Below are positions 35,063-40,079 of a stretch of 40,079 nucleotides of DNA, in pieces. Each line of letters begins with the position of its first letter. Position 1 is the first letter of the stretch. A program made the position numbers and the translations under genes. A model generated the notes under the pieces. It saw only the letters and a program-made list of their open reading frames with translations. It was not told the origin of the DNA and ran no database searches. Origin of the DNA: Rhizobium leguminosarum bv. viciae USDA 2370. GTDB lineage: Bacteria; Pseudomonadota; Alphaproteobacteria; Rhizobiales; Rhizobiaceae. The stretch is taken from NCBI RefSeq assembly GCF_002008365.1, contig NZ_MRDL01000028.1, positions 1 to 40,079 on the forward strand. The letters are read 5' to 3'.

Positions 35063-35337
35063 AATATTGTTTCCCGGTTGTTCTTTTTTGATGTTTGGAG
35101 ATCGTAGAATGGCATCACGATCGACGGTTGATGGAACGATATTTATCTACTGAAAGCAACGGGCTACGCAGAAAAATTTTCCAGCTGGACAATTTTAGAA
35201 ATTTTCAGTCAAAAATCAGCCGCATTTGGAAATATTCGGACAAAAATGACCGAAATTTTGTCGCATTTGGTATAAAAACGCCGCCATCGCGACACGCAGA
35301 CGCCCTTTCCCCCCGCATTTCCGAGACCGGCGGGACG
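35063..35337 (-). promoter_or_regulatory. AT-rich upstream region of dppA with inverted repeat
   Basis: This 275-bp stretch has no gene and is distinctly AT-rich, as expected for a promoter and leader of the dpp operon. GACAAAA (35239-35245) and TTTTGTC (35256-35262) form a perfect 7-bp inverted repeat with a 10-bp centre. CGCATTTGG occurs at 35221 and again at 35262, flanking it. These could be regulator sites. No assigned sigma boxes. Confidence 0.4.
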
Positions 35338-35378
35338 CTGCAAAAACAAAAACCGCGGTTGCCGGGGCAACCGCGGTT
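35338..35378 (-). terminator. Rho-independent terminator of rirA
   Basis: AACCGCGGTTGCC (35351-35363) and GGCAACCGCGGTT (35366-35378) form a perfect 13-bp stem with almost no loop. On the minus strand it is followed by TTTGTTTTTG. It sits 25 bp past the rirA stop, so it ends rirA transcription before the dppA promoter region. Confidence 0.85.
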
Positions 35379-35402
35379 CAGAAGCATATTCTGCTCCTTA
35401 AT

Positions 35403-35885
35403 TCAGGCGGCGGGGGCAACGATCGCGGGTTTGCGATATGCCGGCTCGCCGGTAATTCCGAGAAGGAAATTGATCTGCGGACGCGCCTTGACGAGGTCGT
35501 CGATGGAATATTCCGACAGCACGGCGAAGAAGGCGTTGAGCGCCTTACGCAGCGCCGAATTCAACCCGCAACTGTCGACCAGCGGGCATTCGACTTCACC
35601 GTCATCCTCGAAGCATTCGGCCATGGCGAAGCTATCTTCCGTCACCCGAACGACGTCGAAAAGACTAATGTCGGCGGCCGGTTTGCCCAAGCGCACGCCG
35701 CCATTGCGACCGCGCACGGTCTCGACCAGACCCGCCTTGTTCAGCGGCTGAAGGATCTTGAAAAGAAAGAGCTCGGAAACGCCATAGGCCTTGGCGATTT
35801 CCGGAATCCGGCTCAAGTGCCCGTCATTGGCAGCACAATACATCAACATGCGAACCGCATAGTTCGTCTGCTTCGTCAACCGCAT
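35403..35885 (-). CDS. rirA: Iron-responsive transcriptional regulator RirA (Rrf2 family)
   Basis: The 160-residue protein starts MRLTKQTNYAVRMLMYCAAN, the exact style of rhizobial RirA. A winged helix-turn-helix follows (IPEIAKAYGVSELFLFKILQ, then VRGRNGGVRLGKP). Cys91, Cys100 and Cys106 in ECFEDDGEVECPLVDSCGL are the expected iron-sulfur-cluster ligands; published RirA has them at 91, 99 and 105, so this copy has one extra residue between the first two. RirA with its [4Fe-4S] cluster represses iron-uptake genes when iron is sufficient. A terminator follows the gene, and a candidate Irr-type box lies about 50 bp upstream of its start. Confidence 0.93.
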   Translation of the reverse strand: MRLTKQTNYAVRMLMYCAANDGHLSRIPEIAKAYGVSELFLFKILQPLNKAGLVETVRGRNGGVRLGKPAADISLFDVVRVTEDSFAMAECFEDDGEVECPLVDSCGLNSALRKALNAFFAVLSEYSIDDLVKARPQINFLLGITGEPAYRKPAIVAPAA

Positions 35886-35933
35886 GCCATTCTCCTGACT
35901 CGTCTGTTCAGACCTATATAGGCGGTTTGCTAG

Positions 35934-35950
35934 TTTTGAACAATTCCAAA
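35934..35950. promoter_or_regulatory. Candidate Irr (ICE-like) box upstream of rirA
   Basis: TTTTGAACAATTCCAAA is an imperfect palindrome with a 3-nt centre. It pairs at six of seven positions and differs from the Irr iron-control-element form TTTAGAA-N3-TTCTAAA at two bases. It lies 49-65 bp before the rirA ATG, a fitting place for control of rirA by the other rhizobial iron regulator. Confidence 0.5.
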
Positions 35951-36151
35951 ATATGAAATTCGCATTCAGCTTATGAGGCCATTTGCCGCGACGTCAATCC
36001 TGCACCAGGATCCCGACGTCATCCAGGATGGCCCGCCTGCGCTCGGGCGTGCCTTGCGCATCAATTTGACCTCGGCCACTGGGGGAATAGGAGATGGCGA
36101 GCAGACTCAGGACATCCTCGACGCCGGACCAACATCGCAGGCAATCAGCAT

Positions 36152-36188
36152 GACGAAGAAAATTCGGGAGCCATAAGGCCCCCGAATT
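36152..36188 (-). terminator. Terminator-like hairpin downstream of mmsA
   Basis: AATTCGGGAGCC (36161-36172) and GGCCCCCGAATT (36177-36188) form a 12-bp stem with one mismatch and an ATAA loop. On the minus strand it is followed by TTCTTCGTC, a short pyrimidine run. It lies 30 bp past the mmsA stop. The rest of the 332 bp between rirA and mmsA carries the rirA promoter region and no gene I can support. Confidence 0.65.
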
Positions 36189-36217
36189 GCAGATTTCAGA
36201 TCGGAACGTCGTGACGA

Positions 36218-37714
36218 TCACTTCATCGTCGGCATGACGAATTCAGCGCCGCTCTTGATGCCCGAGGGCCAGCGGGCAGTGACGGTCTTGGTCTTCGTCC
36301 AGAACTTGATCGAATCCGTGCCATGCTGGTTGAGGTCGCCGAAGCTCGAGGCCTTCCAGCCGCCGAAGGAGTGATAGGCGAGCGGAACCGGGATCGGAAC
36401 GTTGATGCCGATCATGCCGATATTGATGCGCGATGCGAAATCGCGGGCGGCATCGCCGTCACGGGTGTAGATGGCGACACCGTTGCCATATTCGTGCTTC
36501 ATCGGCAGCGACAGCGCATCCTCGTAGTTCTGGGCACGGACGACGGAAAGGACAGGTCCGAAGATCTCGGTCTTGTAGATATCCATCTCCGGCGTGACAT
36601 GATCGAACAGGCAGCCGCCGACGAAATAGCCGTCTTCATAACCCTGGAGCTTGAAATCGCGGCCGTCGACGACGAGTTTGGCACCTTCTTCGATGCCGCG
36701 GTCGATCAGGCCGCGAACACGGGTATAGGCTTCCTTGGTGACCAGCGGGCCCATGTCGGCCTTGTCGTCGGTATAGGGGCCGATGCGCAGGGATTCGATC
36801 TTCGGCGTCAGCTTCTCGACGAGGCGATTGGCGGTCTCCTCGCCGACTGGGACGGCAACCGAGATCGCCATGCAGCGCTCGCCGGCCGAACCGTAGCCTG
36901 CGCCCATCAGCGCGTTGACGGCCTGGTCCAGGTCAGCATCGGGCATGATGATCATGTGGTTCTTGGCGCCGCCGAAGCACTGGGCGCGCTTGCCGTTCAT
37001 CGCCGCGGTGCCATAGACGTAGCGGGCGATCGGCGTCGAGCCGACGAAGGAGACGGCGCCGATATCGGGATCGGTGAGGATCGCGTCGACCGCACCCTTG
37101 TCGCCGTTGACGACGTTGAGGATGCCGGCGGGCAGACCGGCTTCGATCATCAGTTCGGCGAGGCGGATCGGCAGGGAGGGATCACGCTCGGATGGCTTCA
37201 GGATAAAGGCGTTGCCGCAGGCGATCGCCGGCGCAAACATCCACATCGGGATCATGCCGGGGAAATTGAAGGGGGTGATGCCGGCGCCGATGCCGACCGG
37301 TTGGCGGATCGAATACATGTCGATCGCCGGCCCGGCGCCCTCGGTGAACTCGCCCTTGGCGAGATGGGGAATGCCGCAGACGAATTCGCAGACTTCGAGG
37401 CCGCGAATGACGTCGCCCTTGGCATCCTCGATCGTCTTGCCGTGCTCCTTGGAGAGGATTTCGGCAAGTTCGTCCATGTGCTTGTTCAGGAGTTCGACGA
37501 ATTTGAAGAAGACGCGGGCGCGGCGCTGCGGGTTGGTGGCAGCCCATTTCGGCTGCGCAGCCTTGGCGTTTTCGACGGCGGCGCGCAGTTCCTCGACGCT
37601 TGCGAGTGCGACCGTCGCCTGCACTTCGCCCGTCGCCGGATTGTAGACATTGCTCACGCGGCCGCTGGTGCCGGCAACCTGCTTGCCGCCGATGAAATGA
37701 CCGATCTCACGCAT
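36218..37714 (-). CDS. mmsA: CoA-acylating methylmalonate-semialdehyde dehydrogenase
   Basis: The 498-residue aldehyde dehydrogenase contains MYSIRQPVGIGAGITPFNFP, KPSERDPSLPIRLAEL, SFVGSTPIARYVYGTAA and the catalytic Cys281 in SAGERCMAIS. The lack of the usual general-base glutamate block and the GGAKNHMIIMPDAD sequence are typical of MmsA. It converts methylmalonate semialdehyde (or malonate semialdehyde) to propionyl-CoA (acetyl-CoA) in valine and myo-inositol breakdown. A LysR-type regulator gene lies divergently nearby and may control it. A hairpin follows the stop codon. Confidence 0.95.
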   Translation of the reverse strand: MREIGHFIGGKQVAGTSGRVSNVYNPATGEVQATVALASVEELRAAVENAKAAQPKWAATNPQRRARVFFKFVELLNKHMDELAEILSKEHGKTIEDAKGDVIRGLEVCEFVCGIPHLAKGEFTEGAGPAIDMYSIRQPVGIGAGITPFNFPGMIPMWMFAPAIACGNAFILKPSERDPSLPIRLAELMIEAGLPAGILNVVNGDKGAVDAILTDPDIGAVSFVGSTPIARYVYGTAAMNGKRAQCFGGAKNHMIIMPDADLDQAVNALMGAGYGSAGERCMAISVAVPVGEETANRLVEKLTPKIESLRIGPYTDDKADMGPLVTKEAYTRVRGLIDRGIEEGAKLVVDGRDFKLQGYEDGYFVGGCLFDHVTPEMDIYKTEIFGPVLSVVRAQNYEDALSLPMKHEYGNGVAIYTRDGDAARDFASRINIGMIGINVPIPVPLAYHSFGGWKASSFGDLNQHGTDSIKFWTKTKTVTARWPSGIKSGAEFVMPTMK

Positions 37715-37755
37715 GGGTGTTCCTCCTGTTTTTCGATGACCGACAATCGCACTTC

Positions 37756-37804
37756 AATTTGCACAAATCAATGCGCTGATATAAGCAACCGTTGTGCGCA
37801 AATT
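37756..37804. promoter_or_regulatory. Inverted-repeat site between mmsA and the monooxygenase-fold gene
   Basis: AATTTGCACAA (37756-37766) and TTGTGCGCAAATT (37792-37804) form an inverted repeat, with two extra bases in the right arm. It lies between the divergent start of mmsA (37714) and the gene at 37909. The arms are candidate recognition and activation sites for the nearby LysR regulator. Confidence 0.4.
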
Positions 37805-37862
37805 ATAGCCCTATCGTCGCATCAGGCGCTGCGGCTGCTTCCAAACTTGGCCCTGCACGCCA

Positions 37863-37906
37863 ACAAGTCAAACGCCGACAAGTCAAACCCTGGGGGGAGG
37901 TCAAAC
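37863..37906. repeat. Short direct repeats in the leader of the monooxygenase-fold gene
   Basis: ACAAGTCAAAC occurs at 37863-37873 and again at 37878-37888, a 15-bp period, and GTCAAAC recurs at 37900-37906 just before the start codon. The last copy overlaps the spacer after the GGGGGGAGG ribosome-binding site. Confidence 0.7.
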
Positions 37907-37908
37907 CG

Positions 37909-38223
37909 ATGAGCCGGAAACCCATCGTCAGAATGGCGGAACTGGAGATCGATCCGGACACGCTTGAAACCTATCGCGCCTTGCTCACGGAAGAAATCGA
38001 AGCATCCCTAGCGCTGGAAGACGGTGTCCTTTCCCTGAGCGCTGTTTCCATCAGGGACAGCCCAAATCGGATCCGTATCCTTGAAGTCTACGCCGACCAA
38101 GAAGCATACGAGGCCCATCTGCGGACACCGCATTTCCTTAAGTACAAGAACCAGACGGCGCAGATGGTGACATCGCTGACGCTTGTCGAGGTCGATCCGA
38201 TTGCAATGCGTGCCAAGCCATGA
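37909..38223 (+). CDS. Antibiotic-biosynthesis-monooxygenase-fold (YgiN-like) protein
   Basis: The 104-residue protein starts MSRKPIVRMAELEIDPDTLE and contains LEDGVLSLSAVSIRDSPNRI, RILEVYADQEAYEAHLRTPH and FLKYKNQTAQMV. These are signatures of the ABM dimeric alpha-beta barrel family (for example quinol monooxygenase YgiN). A strong GGGGGGAGG site precedes the ATG at 37909, which I prefer over an ATG at 37792. It overlaps the LysR gene by 4 nt, so the two are cotranslated. The substrate is unknown; a quinone-related redox role is common in the family. Confidence 0.85.
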   Translation: MSRKPIVRMAELEIDPDTLETYRALLTEEIEASLALEDGVLSLSAVSIRDSPNRIRILEVYADQEAYEAHLRTPHFLKYKNQTAQMVTSLTLVEVDPIAMRAKP

Positions 38224-39101
38224 ACTGGGACGATGTTCGGATTTTCCTAGCCGTCGCCCGCACCGGGCAGATCCTTGCCGCCTCGAAGCGGCTGGGGCTC
38301 AATCACGCCACGCTCTCACGACGATTGACTTCGCTGGAAGAGGCGCTGAAGACGCGGCTTTTCATCCGTCGCACGAATGGCTGCGAGCTGACGGCCGAAG
38401 GCGAAGTGTTCCTGGCATCCGCAGAACGGATGGAAACGGAAATGCTCGCAGCACAGGCCAGCCTTGGCCACACAGATACGGCAATTGCCGGGACTGTGCG
38501 CGTCGGCGCGCCTGATGGGTTCGGTGTTTCCTTTCTTGCGCCGCGTATGGGCAGACTGATCGAACGCCATCCGTCGCTGAAGATCCAGCTCGTACCTGTG
38601 CCGCGCTCTTTCTCGCTGTCGCAGCGCGAGGCGGATATAGCCATCACGCTGGAGCGGCCCGAACAAGGCCGGCTCGTCTCCTCCAAGCTCACCGACTACA
38701 CGCTCGGTCTCTATGCCTCACACGACTACCTCGGCTCCCAGGGCACGCCAGGGGATATCGACGCGCTCAAGGCGCATCCGCGCATCGGTTACGTCGAAGA
38801 CCTGATCTTCACCGCCTCGCTGAATTTCTCCGGCGAGGTGATGCGGAGTTGGGATGCAAGCTTCGAAATTTCGACGGCGATCGGGCAGACGGAAGCGGTG
38901 CGATCAGGCGCCGGGATCGGCATCCTGCACGATTATATCGCCCGGCAGTATCCGGAACTCCAGCGCATCCTGCCGGAGGTTTCGATCCGCCGCGCTTACT
39001 GGACAACCTATCACGAAACGGCGCGCGACCTTATGCGCGTCAGGAGCGTTGCCGATTTCCTGCAGGAACTCGTCAGCGCCGAACGGCACATCTTTCTTTA
39101 A
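38220..39101 (+). CDS. LysR-family transcriptional regulator
   Basis: The 293-residue protein begins MNWDDVRIFLAVARTGQILA, then ASKRLGLNHATLSRRLTSLE, the N-terminal winged helix-turn-helix of LysR proteins. An effector-binding domain follows from about residue 90 (AGTVRVGAPDGFGVSFLAPR, READIAITLERPEQGRL, SGAGIGILHDYIA). The ATG overlaps the stop of the monooxygenase-fold gene (ATGA). The nearby mmsA and its upstream inverted repeat suggest that it controls mmsA and its own unit; that is inference. The effector cannot be deduced. The 3' end overlaps the small convergent gene by 29 bp. Confidence 0.92.
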   Translation: MNWDDVRIFLAVARTGQILAASKRLGLNHATLSRRLTSLEEALKTRLFIRRTNGCELTAEGEVFLASAERMETEMLAAQASLGHTDTAIAGTVRVGAPDGFGVSFLAPRMGRLIERHPSLKIQLVPVPRSFSLSQREADIAITLERPEQGRLVSSKLTDYTLGLYASHDYLGSQGTPGDIDALKAHPRIGYVEDLIFTASLNFSGEVMRSWDASFEISTAIGQTEAVRSGAGIGILHDYIARQYPELQRILPEVSIRRAYWTTYHETARDLMRVRSVADFLQELVSAERHIFL

Positions 39102-39264
39102 GCTTCCAAGCGTGTTTTGCCGGTTCGTCGTTTTCGTCGGGATTGGGAACGGGTGCCTCGTCGGGCAGCCGGTCAGGCTCCGGCTCCTTGATCGGAGGCA
39201 CCGGCTTCCAGCCGGGTCCGGGCATCGGCGGCTGATCGGGAATGGGTTCGTTGGGCACGGACAT
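39073..39264 (-). CDS. Small proline-rich hypothetical protein
   Basis: The 63-residue product begins MSVPNEPIPDQPPMPGPGWK and continues PVPPIKEPEPDRLPDEAPVP, with proline and acidic residues dominating. Such short proline-rich proteins recur in rhizobia as I remember them, without known function. GGGAGG before the ATG at 39264 is a good ribosome-binding site. There is no signal peptide or membrane segment. The last 29 bp overlap the convergent LysR gene. It is probably disordered. Confidence 0.7.
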   Translation of the reverse strand: MSVPNEPIPDQPPMPGPGWKPVPPIKEPEPDRLPDEAPVPNPDENDEPAKHAWKLKERCAVRR

Positions 39265-39307
39265 GACCGCCTCCCTTTGATGATTTCAGTGTGCGCGACG
39301 TTCGGGG

Positions 39308-39745
39308 CTATTTGTCCGGCTTCAGCGATTCGGCAGCACGCATCGGCATGCTGTCGATTATGGCGAAGAGCTCGCCATCGGTAATCGGCTCGCTGACCTT
39401 GAGCTTCACGGTGCCGTCCTTGCCGAGAAGGAAAGCGGCGAATTCGCCGACCTCCGGCGCCTCGAGATCGCGGCGGATCGCTTCGCCGTCGAGGCCGTCA
39501 GCCGCACCGAAGAGTGGTCGAACGCCGGCACCGGAAATCTTTATCACAACCAGATCACGCTCATCGAGCGCTGAGCGGTCGGCCAGCAGGTGATTTTCCT
39601 GCCGGGCGGCGCGGGAATTATCCCTGTCGGCGAAAACAACGAAGACGCGGTTCTTCCACTGAAACTGGGCGAGACTTTCGGCAGGCGCATAAGCGCTGTT
39701 GGTCTCGTCGATCTTCGTCGCACCGTAGAGAAGGGTTTTCGACAT
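39308..39745 (-). CDS. DUF4174-family protein
   Basis: The 145-residue product from the ATG at 39745 starts MSKTLLYGATKIDETNSAYA. FQWKNRVFVVFADRDNSRAA, LLADRSALDERDLVVIKISG and AAFLLGKDGTVKLKVSEPIT are the conserved blocks of DUF4174, a thioredoxin-like fold of unknown function. The conserved region after the short N-terminus covers nearly the whole protein. GGGAGAA upstream supports this start over an in-frame ATG at 39796. It stands alone on the minus strand. Confidence 0.8.
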   Translation of the reverse strand: MSKTLLYGATKIDETNSAYAPAESLAQFQWKNRVFVVFADRDNSRAARQENHLLADRSALDERDLVVIKISGAGVRPLFGAADGLDGEAIRRDLEAPEVGEFAAFLLGKDGTVKLKVSEPITDGELFAIIDSMPMRAAESLKPDK

Positions 39746-39856
39746 GCATATTCTCCCGTTAACATGGAGAACGGCCCGATGCGGCATGGGTTCCACCGAA
39801 ACGATAGGGAACCGTGTTTTTGGTTTCGCTTCCCAAATTCATCATTGAGATCCGTT

Positions 39857-40079
39857 TAAAGGCCGGTCACACCGATGCCACGACTGACAGCCCGCTGGCG
39901 CCGTTCCGAGATGATCTGTTCGCTGCTTTCCATGCGCGCCGTCCGCTGCAGGACCTTCAACCTGTCCTGCATCGCCTCGAAGGCGCTGCGCTGCGCTGGT
40001 GGCACACGGTTGATGAGATCCTTTTCGCCGCGAATGATGGCATTGCGACCAAAGCGCTCGTCGAGTGCCCGGCTGACGG
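39857..40079 (-). CDS. Partial gene: C-terminus resembling TraA-type conjugative relaxase
   Basis: The window edge cuts this minus-strand gene. The visible 73 or so residues read VSRALDERFGRNAIIRGEKD, then LINRVPPAQRSAFEAMQDRL and KVLQRTARMESSEQIISERR, ending AVSRGIGVTGL at a stop at 39857-39859. The charged, helical tail with RFGRNAI...GEKD...FEAM...RL...ERRQRAVSR resembles the C-termini of Ti-type TraA relaxase/helicases, which have chromosomal homologues in rhizobia. The match is from memory and the catalytic part lies outside the window. Confidence 0.5.

Noticed and set aside
33497..35107. Long plus-strand open frame (about 536 codons) opposite dppA.
   Set aside because: Antisense shadow of an unmistakable gene, with no ribosome-binding site and abnormal composition.
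35195..35216. TTTAGAA followed by TTC in the dppA leader, resembling half of an Irr box.
   Set aside because: Only the left arm fits; the right arm diverges after three bases.
35973..36176. Plus-strand 67-codon frame between rirA and mmsA.
   Set aside because: No ribosome-binding site and no family; its end runs into the mmsA terminator hairpin.
36323..37912. Long plus-strand open frame (about 529 codons) opposite mmsA.
   Set aside because: Antisense shadow; extremely Asp/Gly/Arg-rich and without recognisable domains.
1..40079. CRISPR arrays, tRNA or rRNA genes.
   Set aside because: No regularly spaced repeats, and no tRNA cloverleaf or rRNA sequence recognised on either strand.

Overview
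The window reads as part of an alphaproteobacterial chromosome, most likely Rhizobium of the etli/leguminosarum group. Three things suggest this: a RirA-type iron regulator, an mmsA/LysR pair and dpp operon with high-GC rhizobial codon use, and IS66/IS21 remnants and an intergenic repeat of rhizobial type. The species call is inference from remembered sequences; no search was run.

Layout. (1) Positions 1-1215 are a graveyard of insertion sequences (frameshifted IS66 TnpA, an IS66 transposase C-terminus, an IS21 IstA N-terminus) around one intact DUF6429 gene. (2) Positions 1345-20986 are an accessory surface-polysaccharide (probably O-antigen) locus of lower and uneven GC. It holds a polytopic membrane protein; a WecE-type sugar aminotransferase; a tightly coupled nine-gene minus-strand operon running from 11552 down to 4746 (WbqC-like, phytanoyl-CoA-dioxygenase-like, polyprenyl-phosphate glycosyltransferase, two methyltransferases, NeuD/PglD-like acyltransferase, beta-propeller protein, GtrA-like flippase, zinc-ribbon methyltransferase); a second minus-strand operon (GT4, sugar epimerase/dehydratase, GT4-RgpF fusion); two GT2 genes; an unidentified ORF; and rmlC. 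Decayed transposase sequence at about 11.7 kb and a gene-free stretch at 18.2-18.9 kb suggest patchwork assembly. (3) rmlC-rmlB-rmlD-rmlA (20420-23810) makes dTDP-L-rhamnose and forms the junction with the core chromosome.

(4) From 23.8 kb on the gene content is ordinary core chromosome: an ECF sigma/anti-sigma pair behind a secreted TPR protein; a divergent type III polyketide synthase with an isoprenylcysteine-methyltransferase-like partner; a D-amino-acid dehydrogenase-like oxidoreductase; gluconokinase; a dppABCDF peptide transporter; rirA; mmsA; a small monooxygenase-fold protein with a LysR regulator; two small hypothetical genes; and the 3' end of a gene resembling a TraA-type relaxase.

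How the genes fit together. RmlA and RmlB make dTDP-4-keto-6-deoxyglucose. RmlC/RmlD can take this to dTDP-rhamnose for the RgpF-type and GT2 glycosyltransferases, while the WecE-type enzyme can take it to a 4-amino-4,6-dideoxy sugar. The coupled operon has the parts expected of a GtrA/GtrB/GtrC-like side-branch system: a nucleotide-sugar source, acyl and methyl tailoring enzymes, loading onto a polyprenyl carrier, a small flippase, and a separate polytopic protein that could be the periplasmic transferase. That assembly is the most interesting hypothesis here. No wzx/wzy or wzm/wzt exporter gene is visible, so the locus probably continues to the left.
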